NCBI GenBank assembly: GCA_026874595.1 | Contig: CM049307.1 | Span: forward strand, 37,364,862 to 37,428,861 | Direction of reading: 5' to 3' | Source: Sipunculus nudus | Lineage: Eukaryota > Annelida > Sipuncula > Golfingiida > Sipunculidae | DNA: 64,000 nucleotides | Shown here: piece by piece, positions 1 through 12,100 of the stretch | Layout of the letters: each line of letters begins with the position of its first letter | How positions within the stretch are numbered: the first letter of the stretch is position 1 | Program-made: the position numbers and the translations under genes | The notes under the pieces: model-generated | What the model saw: the letters and a program-made list of their open reading frames with translations, nothing else | What the model was told of the DNA's origin: nothing | Database searches by the model: none

Positions 1-3000
1 CCGTTTGTGTAACGGTATAACACAATACTGCATCATGATACCAGTTGGCAGATGGTACAAAGACAATTATACTGCATCATGATACCGCTTGGGTAAAGGT
101 GTAACACAATACTGCATCATGATACCGGTTGGCCGATGGTATAAACGCAAAACTGCATCATGACACCGTTTGGGTAAGGGTATAAGACAATACTGAATCA
201 TGATACCAGTTGGCTGATGGTATATACCCAATTATACTGCATCATGATACCGCTTGGGTGACGGTATTACACAATACTGCATCATGATACCGCTTGGGTA
301 ACAGCATAACACAATACTGCATCTTGATACCGGTTGGCCGATGGTATAAACGCAAAACTGCATCATGATACCGCTTGGGTAACGGTATAACACAATACTA
401 CATCATGATACAGGTTGGCTGATGGTATAAACGCAATACTGCATCATGATACCGCTTGGGTAATGGTATAACACAATACTGCATCATGATACCAGTTGGC
501 AGATGGTACAAACACAATTATACTGCATCATGATACCGCTTGGGTAACGGTATAACACAATACTGCATCATGATACGAGATGGCAGATGGTGCAAACACA
601 ATAATACTGCATCATGATACCGCTTGGGTAACGGTATAACACAATACTGCATCGTGATACCAGTTGGCAGATGGTACAAACACAATTATACTGCATCGTG
701 ATACCGCCAGGGTAACGGTATAACACATACTGCATCATGATACCAGTTGGCAGATGGTTCAAACACAATTATACTGCATCATGATACCGCTTGGGTAACG
801 GTATAACACAATACTGCATCATGATACGAGTTGGCCGATGGTATAAACGCAACACTGCATCATGATACCGTTTGGGTAAGGGTATAACACAATACTGAAT
901 CATGGTACCAGTTGGCTGATGGTATATACACAATTATACTGCATCATGATACCGCTTGGGTAACGGTATTACACAATATTGCATCATGATACCGCTTGGG
1001 TAACGGTATAACACAACACTGCATCTTGATACCGGTTGGCCGATGGTATAAACGCAAAACTGCATCATGATACCGCTTGGGTAACGGTATAACACAATAC
1101 CGCATCATGATACAGGTTGGCTGATGGTATAAACGCAATACTGCATCATGATACCGCTTGGGTAACGGTAAAACACTATACTGCATCATGATACGAGTTG
1201 GCAGATGGTAAAAACACAATTACACTGCCCATGATACCGTTTAGGTAACAGAATAACTCAATACTGCATCATGATACCGGTTGGCCGATGGTATAAACGC
1301 AACACTGCATCATGATACCGCTTGGGTAACAGTATAACACAATACTGCATCATGATACCAGTTGGCAGATGGTACAAACACAATTATACTGCATCATGAT
1401 ACCGCTAGGGTAACGGTATAACACAATACTGCATCATGATACCAGTTGGCAGATGGTACAAACACAATTATACTGCATCATGATACCGCTTGGGTAACGG
1501 TATAACACAATACTGCATCATAATACCGGTTGGCCGATGGTATAAACGCAACACTGCATCATGATACCGCTTATGTAACGGTATAACACAATACTGCATC
1601 ATGATACCAGTTGGCAGATGGTACAAACACAATTATACTGCATTATGCTACCGTTTGTGTAACGGTATAACACAATACTGCATCATGATACCAGTTGGCA
1701 GATGGTATAAACACAATTTTACTGCATCATGATACCGCTTGGGTAAAGGTGTAACACAATACTGCATCATGATACCGGTTGGCCGATGGTTTAAACGCAA
1801 AACTGCATCATGATACCGTTTGGGTAAGGGTATAACACAATACTGAATCATGATACCAGTTGACTGATCGCATAAACACCATTATACTGCATCATAATAC
1901 CGCTTGGGTAACGGTATTACACAATACTGCATCATGATACCGCTTGGGTAACGGTATAACACAATACTGCATCAGGATACAGGTTGGCTGATGGTATAAA
2001 CGAATACTGCATCATGATACTGCTTGGGTAACGGTAAAACACAATACTGCATTACGATACGAGTTGGCAGATGGTAAAAACACAATTATACTGCATCATG
2101 ATACCGTTTGGGTAACGGAATAACACAATACTGCATCATGATACCGGTTGGCGGATGGTATAAACGCAACACTGCATCATGATACCGCTTGGGTAACGGT
2201 ATAACACAATACTGCATCATGATACCAGTTGGGAGATGGTACAAACACAATTATGCTGCATCATGATACCGTTGGGTAAAGGAATAACACAATACTGCAT
2301 CATGATACCGGTTGGCCGATGGTATAAACGCAACACTGCATCATGATACCGCTTATGTAACGGTATAACACAATACTGCATCATGATACCAGTTGGCAGA
2401 TGGTACAAACACAATTATACTGCACCCTGATACCGCTTCGGTAACGGTATAACACATTACTGCATCATGATACCAGTTGGCAGATGGTACAAACACAATT
2501 ATACTGCATCATGATACCGTTTGGGTAACGGAATAACACAATACTGCATCATGATCCCGGTTGGCCGATGGTATAAACGCAACACTGCATCATGATACCG
2601 CTTGGGTAACGGTATAACACAATACTGCATCATGATACCAGTTGGCAGATGGTACAAACACAATTATACTGCATCATGATACCGCTTCGGTAACGGTATA
2701 ACACAATACTGCATCATGATACCAGTTGGCACAAACACTATTATGCTGCATCATGATACTGATAGGGTAACGGTGTAACACAATACTGCATCATGATAGG
2801 AGTTGGCAGATGGTACAAACACAATTATACTGCATCTTGATACCGCTTGGGTAACGGTGTAACACAATACTGCATCATGATACCGCTTGGGTAAATGTGT
2901 AGCACAATACTACATCATGATGCGAGTTGGCAGATGGTAAAAACACAATTATACTCCATCATGATACCGCTTGGGTAACGGTATAACACAATACTGCATC

Positions 3001-4260
3001 ATAATACCGGTCGGCCGATGGTACAAACACAATTATACTGCATCATGATACCGCTTGGGTAAATGTGTAACACAATACTGCATCATGATACGAGTTGGCA
3101 GATGGTACAACCACAATTATACTCCATCATGATACCGCTTGGGTAAAGGTATAACACAATACTGCATCATAATACCGGTCGGCCGATGGTATAAACGCAA
3201 AACTGCATCATGATACCGTTTGGGTATTGGTATAAACGCAATACTGCATCATGATACCGCTTGGGTAACGGTATTACACAATACTGCATCATGATACCGC
3301 TTGGGTAACGGTATAACACAATACTGCATCAGGATACAGGTTGGCTGATGGTATAAACGAATACTGCATCATGATACCGCTTGGGTAACGGTAAAACACA
3401 ATACTGCATTACGATACGAGTTGGCAGATGGTAAAAACACAATTATACTGCATCATGATACCGTTTGGGTAACGGAATAACACAATACTGCATCATGATA
3501 CCGGTTGGCGGATGGTATAAACGCAATTATGCTGCATCATGATACCGTTTGGGTAACGGAATAACACAATACTGCATCATGATACCGGTTGGCCGATGGT
3601 ATAAACGCAATTATACTCCATCTTGATACCGCTTGGGTAACGGTGTAACACAATACTGCATCATGATACCAGTTGGGAGATGGTACAAACACAATTATAC
3701 TGCATCATGATACCGCTTGGGTAACGGTATAACACAATATTGCATCATGATACCAGTTGGCAGATGGTACAAACACAATTATACTCCATCATGATACCGC
3801 TTGGGTAACGGTATAACACAATACTGCATCATAATACCGGTCGGCCGATGGTACAAACACAATTATACTGCATCATGATACCGCTTGGGTAAATGTGTAA
3901 CACAATACTACATCATGATACGAGTTGGCAGACGGTACAAACACAATTATACTCCATCTTGATACCGCTTGGGTAAAGGTATAACACAATACTGCATCAT
4001 GATACCGGTTGGCCGATGGTATAAACGCAATACTGCATCATGATACCGCTTGGGTAACGGTATAACACAATACTGCATCATGATACGAGTTGGCAGATGG
4101 TACAAACACAATTATACTGCATCATGATACCGCTTGGGTAACGGTATTACACAATACTGCATCATGATACCGGTTGGCCGATGGTATAAACGCAATACTG
4201 CATCATGATGCCAGTTGGCCGATGGTATAAAGCAATACTGTATCAGGATGCCGGTGCGGC
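1..4260. repeat. Minisatellite array of alternating 40-bp and 41-44-bp units
   Basis: About 100 tandem units, each starting CTGCATCATGATAC, run from the first base of the window to about 4260, so the array is truncated by the window edge. Three monomer types are visible: type A (continues CGCTTGGGTAACGGTATAAC, 40 bp), type B (CAGTTGGCAGATGGTACAAA, 44 bp) and type C (CGGTTGGCCGATGGTATAAA, about 41 bp). A alternates with B or C, giving an 80-84 bp higher-order period, with local runs of A-A. The shared CATCATGATA contains the palindrome ATCATGAT. The last units near 4200-4260 decay (CATCAGGATGCC) before unique sequence begins. The A+B dimer of 84 bp is a multiple of three, which explains the short repetitive open frames seen on the - strand. 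Confidence 0.96.
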
Positions 4261-6631
4261 TAAGGTATAAACATAATTTTGATGCCATAGGCGGCTTCCA
4301 TTCAAATGTGTATACAGGCCTTGTTTTATTTCAGTCCAGGGGAACCTGATCAAGCTTAAACAGATGAACATCATTACATCAGCAATGAAGAAGTCAGCAT
4401 CGTTCCCTGGTGTAATTATTGATTTTATTCATTTATTCAGCGAGTTACTAAGTGTTTGATGGAATGAAGAGGTCAAAGGTTAACATAACCATAAATCATA
4501 TAGAAATCGATCATGCGATCCTGTGATTGGAACGTAGGCCAAAATTAAATGTAGGTATGAAGGAACAAGGAATTGCAAACAAAGCAGCATCAAACTTGTA
4601 GTTAGTTATCTCATTTATTTGTTAAAATATCCCAATGAAATAAATCATAATGATTTGTCTTTACGATATATTAAACCCATCTCAGTAAGCTGCATTTTCC
4701 TCTTATTTTGAAACTGTAACCTCTTCTTAATTAAAGATGGCTTGCGATTGACAGTTGATTAAGCAAACGTGTCCGTGATTGTAGTACGTATTTAAATTGT
4801 GAAATAAAAATACGAATAAATGCTTTATGTCGCTGGTACAGATTTTTAGTGAAAATTCCGCAAGAGAGATTGCAAGGTATTGGTAGATCATTAACTTCAT
4901 TTAACATTTATCCTCAATATTTGATGTTGCTGACTTGTCTACTGCTGCAAAACTCTTCTTCCACGGCAAAGTGTTTCAATAATTACTGAACTTCGGGTCA
5001 ATAATGTTGCGGTAATTAAGATTATTTGTAAAACTGTCACGTAACATTTTCTGTATCTCTTACCGTTGACATAAAACCTGCCATTTAATAAGATGTCGAA
5101 ATGAGATAATTTATCACCGATTTTTCTTTTACCGTATCGGAAGTAGTTAACACTGTAAATGAACCACTAATGAAATTATGTCTTACACAGTAATAATTGA
5201 CTATTATACCAGAACAATTCGGAGAGTCATTTAATTGAATATTATAGATATTAAACATTTAATTAAATGTCAACAACAAACTAAGGATTTCCCCTGGCCT
5301 TGTTCAAGCCATTCAGTGAACAAGTCTGGTAGAGACCAGACGAAAGCTCTGCTTTCAAATACCTTTGCATGTGAGTACTATTAAATCATTTATATTTATT
5401 ATTTAACTAAATACTTAAACATAAAATGATGCAATATTTTATTTATTAAGTTAATAAAATAATAAAAATATAAATTTGCTTTTGCGTCTAGTAAATGTTC
5501 CCTCAGGTTTATCATTATCACACTTAGACTGCACTGGTTAAAGCGGCTTATAAACAGTAATTCAGAGTGGCCCAGCCTGTATACATGATGGTTATAACTA
5601 AATATATGCAATCACTGACTATTATTCGCTGCTGGGCCATGATTTGTATATTTCTAGAAGGTGAACCATTCAGGGAATTCGTGGTATTGTTCGGAAGATT
5701 ATTTTCCCTTAATGTGCTTATGTTTTCACAATCAGTTTGGTTAACACGATATGACTGTGCTGGTTCTCAACCATTCTGCGGACTCTACACGAACTTCAGT
5801 TCCACTGCATATGATTGCTTTGTTTTACAGAGTTATATAATACCAGTATATATTATAACTTCATGGTTTTGATTAAAAGAACACGGATTGCAACTTCTGA
5901 CTGTCTTATTTTTTTTCAAAATGGCCATCTGTAGCACTGACTAAAAGTCAAACAAACGTAATATAATCCAGGTCGCGTTATATTTTCTTTTACCACCGTA
6001 GAAAATGTATTACTGTAAATATGTATTTATTGGTATATAAAAAAAGGATAAAGTTGTTTACAAAACTACCGATGGTTGTGAAAGCTGAAATATGAACAGG
6101 AGTTGTCACTGCTCACATTTGCTCGAATTATGCAAGGAAACAACATATTAAGCCTTTCCTATGATACGCAGGCATTTATATACAATTTATTACATATAGA
6201 CCTGTATATCGTAGAAATGATATATGTTGATTTCTTGCAATTTAACCCCACAACTAGCGGTTCGAGCAATGGTGCATTACTGAAGACAGTCTCCGTATAC
6301 ATGCACTGTGCATGCATGATCAGACACTGGTACCGTACCTAGCGGCAGCCTGCCACCCAAACGCCAATTTTTAATTACTGAAGACGTTGGGGTGGCAGTA
6401 CAAGTACTGGGTTCTAGTACATGCAGATGTGCACGCCATTTCTAACAGTACTTTTTCATTTTCATCTGCTCGTCGAAATGTCATTTTTCCTAAGTATAGG
6501 ACATAAAGTGACGTTATTCTGTTGGTAAGAATAATAAATATTACATTCACGGTTAACTTAAGTATTCATGCAGCTGTTATTAATAACGGAGCTGGTTAAT
6601 AATTTTTCAGTTATATAAGCTTCAAATCATT
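4261..6631. other. AT-rich intergenic sequence without a recognisable gene
   Basis: Unique-looking AT-rich DNA between the minisatellite and the first hAT-type element. The longest open frames (for example 5567-5872 and 6103-6342 on +) have no recognisable domain, no flanking splice signals that extend them, and low-complexity composition. I see no gene, RNA or clear repeat here. Confidence 0.6.
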
Positions 6632-6639
6632 CATTAAAT

Positions 6640-6911
6640 CAGGGGCGTCAATATAGGAGGTGGGGGGGGGGGGGATGGGGGGTATATATACCCCCACTTG
6701 GCAAGGGGGGGGGATGGTCAATGTAATCACCCCCAACCCATTTTTCAAAGAATAATATTGTAATATTGCAAATGAAATATATTAATAATAGAATTAAAGA
6801 CTTTGGATCTGTTTACCAAAAAAATGTTTATACCTAAACCTTGCTTAGAATCCACAAAATAACTTATTTTCAAAAACATTATGATTATTTGAACTATGAT
6901 TAAAAACATAT

Positions 6912-6991
<80 letters not shown>

Positions 6992-7053
6992 AGTGTATAT
7001 ATGTATATAGTTGAATGTGTCACTCGCAGACGCTGAAAAAAGGTATATACATA

Positions 7054-7113
<60 letters not shown>

Positions 7114-7153
7114 AAGTCATCCCCCCACCCTGGAAGAAAAATTGACACCACTG
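6640..7153. mobile_element. Non-autonomous hAT-type element with 8-bp target duplication
   Basis: The element begins CAGGGGCGTCAAT and ends ATTGACACCACTG, whose reverse complement is CAGTGGTGTCAAT, a short imperfect terminal inverted repeat of hAT style. It is flanked by a perfect 8-bp direct repeat CATTAAAT at 6632-6639 and 7154-7161, the target-site length of hAT transposases. The interior is low complexity: G runs around 6661-6716, a CA run then TA run at about 6914-6988, and TG/TA at about 7054-7109. There is no transposase frame, so it is a MITE-like derivative. Its left end is related, in inverse orientation, to the sequence ending at 30190. Confidence 0.85.
6914..7109. repeat. Compound (CA)n-(TA)n and (TG)n-(TA)n microsatellites
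   Basis: A CA run of about 23 repeats from 6914 passes directly into a TA run ending near 6988. After about 65 bp there is a short TG run and a second TA run to about 7109. Both lie inside the 514-bp hAT-type element. Open frames over this stretch encode only dipeptide repeats and are not genes. Confidence 0.92.
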
Positions 7154-7161
7154 CATTAAAT

Positions 7162-7560
7162 GTTCTTAAGTCCTCACAATGAGCACTTATTTAACTGATC
7201 TTATACAAAATATACTCCGGTATATGAACCAGAGACATATAAGAAATTAATAGTTAAATATATCGTTTTTTTATGTGTTGTTGTTTTTCCTTTGAGGAAC
7301 AGTCTGGATATAACACGTACACAGTGGAAACAGGTCCACCTTTCCGTGTTTATTTATGTTAAAATTATGCATTTTTCTTCAATGTCAAGTAAATTAACGT
7401 CAAATAGTTTTGATTATTTTTTTTTCTTATTTTAAAATTTTACATGAATATACTTGTGTTGCTCAAGTAACTTTTATGACGCTTACAAAATGAAACTACG
7501 TTCAGCGTTTTGAATAGCGTTTGTTAAACGTACATAACAGAATGCGTTTAGTCAGGGTGT
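7162..7560. other. AT-rich spacer, nothing recognised
   Basis: AT-rich DNA between the hAT-type element and the palindrome upstream of BUD31. No coding or repeat signature was recognised. Confidence 0.5.
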
Positions 7561-7684
7561 TATATTACTTTTTTTTATTTCTATATAAGCCTCTCCGATC
7601 GAGAATAAATCATTTAAATCAAATGATTTAAATGATTTATTCTCGATCGGAGAGGCTAATATAGAAATAAAAAAAAAGTAATAT
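7561..7684. repeat. Near-perfect 124-bp palindrome (fold-back element)
   Basis: Two arms of about 60 bp (7561-7620 and 7625-7684) are reverse complements around a 4-base centre AAAT. The only differences seen are one mismatch (CTATATAAGCC against GGCTAATATAG) and one base in the T8/A9 run. The arms include TCTCCGATCGAGAATAAATC. The near-identity of the arms suggests a young insertion or an actively maintained cruciform-forming sequence. It ends about 305 bp upstream of the BUD31 start codon, so it lies in or next to the promoter region. No target duplication was identified. Confidence 0.93.
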
Positions 7685-7989
7685 AATTTTATGTAATTTA
7701 ATATATATTTTAAAGTCAGATCTTGGTCAGTTCCTGTGAGTTCCGGTAAAAAACCGAAACGGCCAGTCGTGCATGATGCTACCTAATAATTAGGCTAATT
7801 CGTGACCGTTTCATTTTTCGTTTTCGCTCCATGGTTTTGCAATCAGTTTGGAGAAGGGAACCAATCCATGATGGTGATCATGTTTTTTTCACAAATAAAC
7901 ATTTTCTGCGACACCGGAAAATAAGTCCGACGGGAGCCGAGCGATTTTGGGGAAGAGCCGACAGTCAATACGACGTAAATATCATAAAC
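7685..7989 (+). promoter_or_regulatory. BUD31: Likely promoter and 5' UTR region of BUD31
   Basis: This is the sequence between the palindrome and the BUD31 start codon at 7990. No TATA box at a convincing distance is visible. CpG-containing sequence from about 7740 to 7990 (for example CCGAAACGGCCAGTCG) contrasts with the AT-rich flank, and the BUD31 frame is open upstream to 7831. The conserved family N-terminus MPKVKR begins at 7990, so the upstream part of the frame is probably untranslated leader. The transcription start cannot be placed from sequence alone. Confidence 0.4.
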
Positions 7990-10900
7990 ATGCCCAAGGT
8001 AAAGAGGAGCAAGAAGCCACCTCCCGATGGTTGGGAGCTCATTGAACCCACCATTGATGAACTGGATCAGAAAATGCGTGAAGGTAATGTATCAGGTTTG
8101 AAGAGATTACAAACTCTTTGGAGCGAGTATAGAATCCGGTCTTCATGGACGAGGTTATGGGTGTATACGGACGGACGTAATGATGTTTAGGATTCATGTA
8201 ATGGAGAAGTGAGAAGCATGTCGATGTCATATCATCAGGCATGCCACGGCTTATGTTGATTACTACAAATATGAGACGGTCCAGTCAGTTTAGAATCATC
8301 TTGGAATTGAAGACCGGATTCTATACTCGCGCCAACTCTTTATCTCAAAATCTGATCAAATTACAATCAAAATTACAATGCACAAAACGAAACTATTGAA
8401 AGGTTCAGTATGATTTAGTCCAATAATATTATTTGGTCCGCATTTCGAGACGTGAAAAATAAGACCGTCCTTAGTACGGGGGGTTGGGGGGGGGGGGGGG
8501 GTTCCAGGTAGGAGGCTTCTTCCTGTAACCACCCCCCCCCTCCCCATACCTGCACCAGATCAAAGAATGGGAAATGCTTTGTGCAACAGGGGCCTAGAAT
8601 CATTCATACTCATAGTAATTTTATACTAAAATATTCTTGATCAAACTATAGGGGTTGAGAAGGGGTTGAGTGGTTATATATGTAACATCAAAAAGTTATT
8701 TAATGTGAATGTCACACAATATAATGCAAGTTAGTGAATACAGTTTGCTAAGCAACTGTTGTTGTCGTTATCTTCAAAATTCCCATGTGGTTAAGGTCAC
8801 TGGCGGCCTCAAGCTTGGCCTCTGTTTCTGGAAGCGTTCGTTACTTCATGCAGGTACAGAACGCAACCCTGGAGGTCAAAACCCTGTTGCGTGAAGTAGA
8901 TTGATTATGCTACACCGGAACTCAGCCCCCAGTTGAATGAAGCACTCTGGAAAATAAAGATATTTGTTCTGCTTATTTCCTTATAATTTATAAATTTATA
9001 TATAAAAATTTAGAAGGTTTGAACAAACACTGATTAACAATTTTAAATCTATAGATGCATTGTAAAACACTTAAACATTAATGGTGTTCTTGTTTTCCAG
9101 CTGAAACAGACCCACATGAAGGAAAGAGAAAAGTAGAATCATTGTGGCCTATCTTTAGGATCCACCATCAGCGGTCTCGGTATATATATGATCTGTTCTA
9201 CAGAAGAAAAGCCATCAGCAGAGGTGTGATATAATTTTAAGGGTGCATTAGTCATGCAGTGAGCACATTTATGGGTTCAAGAGGAAAACAGATTGTTCCA
9301 GTCACATGGGGAAATGCACTATTTGAAAACTTAGGGGGAATAGAGGATGATTTATAATGCAACCCAAGCATTGATGTTTCCAAATCTCAGTTCAAGCAAA
9401 CGTATTCCAAATCTCATTATATTATCATATAACAAAATTACCTATGAAAAAAGTGTGAATATAGATTTTACATAAACTGAACCCAATGCCAGGAGGAAAA
9501 ACTTTTTTCTATTTATTTTTCCACAAAAACAGGTGTGATTTGTTAAACTATTGGCTCATCTATGGGCACTGTCAACTCAGCTGTGACATCACACACAGGG
9601 AAATCCTCTGTGACTAAAAATTTTAGATCTGATCAAAAGCTTAGCATTTCTGACAGTGTCAGCCCCAAAGGGAAATTAAAAACAACATGTATTGCTAGAC
9701 TTGAGTCATTTCTAAATTTTGCCTGTGACGTCACACTTTGCACCGGCCAATCACATCAGGGTCCGGTCCATGTTCTGGATGAAATCTACCATGCACTATG
9801 ATGCACATAACATCGCCATGTGCTATTACGTTTACCTAACCTAATGGGTCACTTAATGTGATAGGAACGGGTTTGTCTTGGATATTCTGGAGTATTCCAT
9901 TTGAATCTTGAGGATGGTAATAAACACATGAATGGTCAGGGGTAAGTGGATCTTGTCTTTTGAAAATCGTTACCACAACCATTTGTTCCAGATTAATATT
10001 TAATGGCACAGATTTACAAGACACTGATTCACATTCAATTGTGAGGGAAATCAGACCTGAACTGTCACAACTGGTTATGGAATTGCTTTCTAGAAACAAA
10101 GACAAAGCATTAAGATAGCAGATCTTCTCGTGTTAAATATCTGTTAATAGTTCAACCTTTAACAGGAATGTAGAGATTGTTGTCCCTCGGTGAGCTGGTG
10201 AAGGTTGATATTTGTTGTTAGTACTGTAAAATATGAGAAAATCAACAGCTAATTCTTTTAATTTTTTTTAAAAATTTATACTTTAATTAAACTTTTTATA
10301 AACTGTGTTTAAATGATCACATTTTTTCTTCTGATCTTATTAAAATTAATATATTTTAACATAGTGGTGGGAGTCGTTTCCGTTTTCATAATCGATCATT
10401 AGTTTGGGCAAACCAATCAATGATCGATTATTAATCGGTTCAGATAAATATAAAGAAATGTGCAATTATCTGTGAATCTGTACTCTCTTAACCCAGCCAG
10501 CATGTCTTAGTAATTCTACCTGACGAAAAGAAGATTCTGTCTTTTTTATATTTTCCTTTTATCACTAAGATATGCTATTCAAAGTTTCATTTTAATTAAT
10601 TATAGTAATCAAGAATCAAACCACAGTCCAGGAATTCTACCTGCTGGCCCTCATGAATACTCCCGTGTATCATTTTAATTTCGACACCAGGACTTTCATT
10701 TTATAATAATTATGATGACTGCTGACATGCATACTTGTTTCAGAGGCCTGCCAGAAAAATTACAGGCACATATAATTTTTGGTAAAAATTTAAAAAAAAT
10801 AAGTAACTGAAAACTAAAAATATAATTACTCATGCGGCAGCAGCACATGACATCAGTTTAGGAGATTATTTCTAAGAAAATCTTGCAAAATTGGCATAGA

Positions 10901-12100
10901 CCTGAAGAATTATGGAACATTCAATGCCATACCGCTCATATTTTGCAATGTACATCTCGTTAGAAAACTCTCCGCTAATTCTGCAGCTCCCTGCCAGTTC
11001 ACACAGGTTTAATAAGTCCTCAGTTCTCTCATCTACCATGTCATACTCAGTTAAATATGGAGGTTATTTGGGAACACAGACTCATTATATGAAGCGCGGA
11101 ATGTTGTAAAAAATGGAAGAGTAATATTTGTCTACAACTTAAAGACATTCTGGTAAAACAATCATGAGTGGGATGTAATCGATAGTTGCCTTTCATAATC
11201 GAGCGCTTGAAAGTGGCAGCAAACCGACTGACTTTCAAAAAACTCTATGATCGGCCCACCACTATTTTAACATGGAATGCTTTTATCTGTATTGTCCAGT
11301 TACTTTTATATGGTTTCCTTTTAATTTTGTAGAATTATATGAGTACTGTCTGAAGGAAGGTATTGCTGACAAAAATTTAATAGCAAAATGGAAGAAACAA
11401 GGATATGAGAACCTATGTTGCCTGCGCTGTGTACAAACTAGGGACACCAACTTCGGCACAAACTGTATCTGTAGAGTGCCAAAAAGCAAGCTGGAGGAGG
11501 TAAAGTTTTGTATATAATACTGCTCTATCTTTCTGTGTTACACTAATTTGATTTGACTTTTTTATGTCATAACATTGAAATGATAGAATATTTGTCTCAT
11601 GCAGTTTAAATCTCACATTCTGGTTGTTGTATTGTTGGAGTGGGCACAGAAGATTCACTTATGTGGAATGTGTATATATTAATTTAAATTAATATATTAT
11701 AAAACATGTGATGCAGTTGATTAACCACTATGGTTGAGATTTATTAAATCTAGCTGTGGTCATTGAAATTTAACGAACTTGTGCATACAGTATTTTTTTC
11801 CTTTGTCTTTTTGTAAGGGTTACAAAGCTGTCAAGGTGATCCTTTAATAACGTTATATCTGATGTAGATGTTTAACTATTACACTGTATCTAAACTCTAT
11901 AGTCTTTGGAGTACTTGGCCCTTTATAGCCAATGGACTTCTGAGGTTAAAACATCAGCAGGAGGAGAAATGGTGTGACAATGCTTACCAAACTTTTTGCC
12001 GAAAAAAATGACCAAAGAGTTACAATGTGTTTCTTTCATTTTTTTTCAGGGGAAGATTGTTGAATGTGTCCATTGTGGGTGCAGAGGTTGTTCAGGATAG
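7990..12100 (+). CDS. BUD31: BUD31 homolog (G10 protein), four coding exons
   Basis: Coding exons are 7990-8083, 9101-9223, 11333-11499 and 12050-12100, with phases 1, 1 and 0 and all GT-AG introns. They total 435 nt and 144 aa, the length known for animal BUD31. The protein starts [20 protein letters not shown] and continues with [58 protein letters not shown] and ends CGCRGCSG. The cysteine-rich C-terminal half (CCLRC, CIC, C-x2-CGC-x2-C) is the conserved zinc-binding part of the G10 family. BUD31 is a nuclear component of the activated spliceosome. The match is near-identical along the full length and I see no disruption. The start is chosen because family conservation begins exactly at this methionine. 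Introns carry mobile DNA: an inverted repeat in intron 1 and a hAT-type element in intron 2 that ends only 68 bp before exon 3. Confidence 0.97.
8123..8330. repeat. Inverted repeat in BUD31 intron 1
   Basis: A perfect 22-bp inverted repeat (GCGAGTATAGAATCCGGTCT plus TC at 8123-8144; its reverse complement at 8309-8330) encloses about 164 bp. Weaker symmetry continues outward (AACTCTTTGG against CCAACTCTTT in reversed context), so the true termini may lie slightly beyond. It looks like a small fold-back element, starting 39 bp after the exon 1 donor. No target duplication was established. Confidence 0.75.
8478..8545. repeat. G-run and C-run pair in BUD31 intron 1
   Basis: A G-rich run at about 8478-8501 is followed by a C-rich run at about 8531-8545, which could pair as a short G:C hairpin. 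Open frames across it encode poly-proline and poly-glycine and are not genes. Confidence 0.75.
10362..11264. mobile_element. Non-autonomous hAT-type element in BUD31 intron 2
   Basis: The 903-bp element begins TAGTGGTGGG and ends CCCACCACTA, a perfect 10-bp terminal inverted repeat. It is flanked by a perfect 8-bp duplication TTTTAACA at 10354-10361 and 11265-11272. An 8-bp duplication with these ends is diagnostic of hAT insertion. The interior contains ATCGATCATT-type motifs and no transposase frame. The right end is 68 bp upstream of BUD31 exon 3, so the branch point and polypyrimidine tract must lie in the short remaining stretch, or partly within the element. Confidence 0.93.

Noticed and set aside
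568-2414. Several - strand open frames of 65-91 codons in the minisatellite
   Set aside because: They are translations of the 84-bp dimer, which is a multiple of three; frames start and stop wherever units vary, and no gene signals are present.
1-4260. CRISPR-like regular repeats
   Set aside because: Repeats are contiguous with no unique spacers, monomers vary, and the window is clearly eukaryotic.
5567-5872. 101-codon + frame
   Set aside because: No recognisable domain, no supporting splice sites, and composition like the flanks.
9562-10105. Open frames 9562-9801 (+) and 9836-10105 (-) in BUD31 intron 2
   Set aside because: They lie inside an intron of a well-supported gene model and have no recognisable domain.
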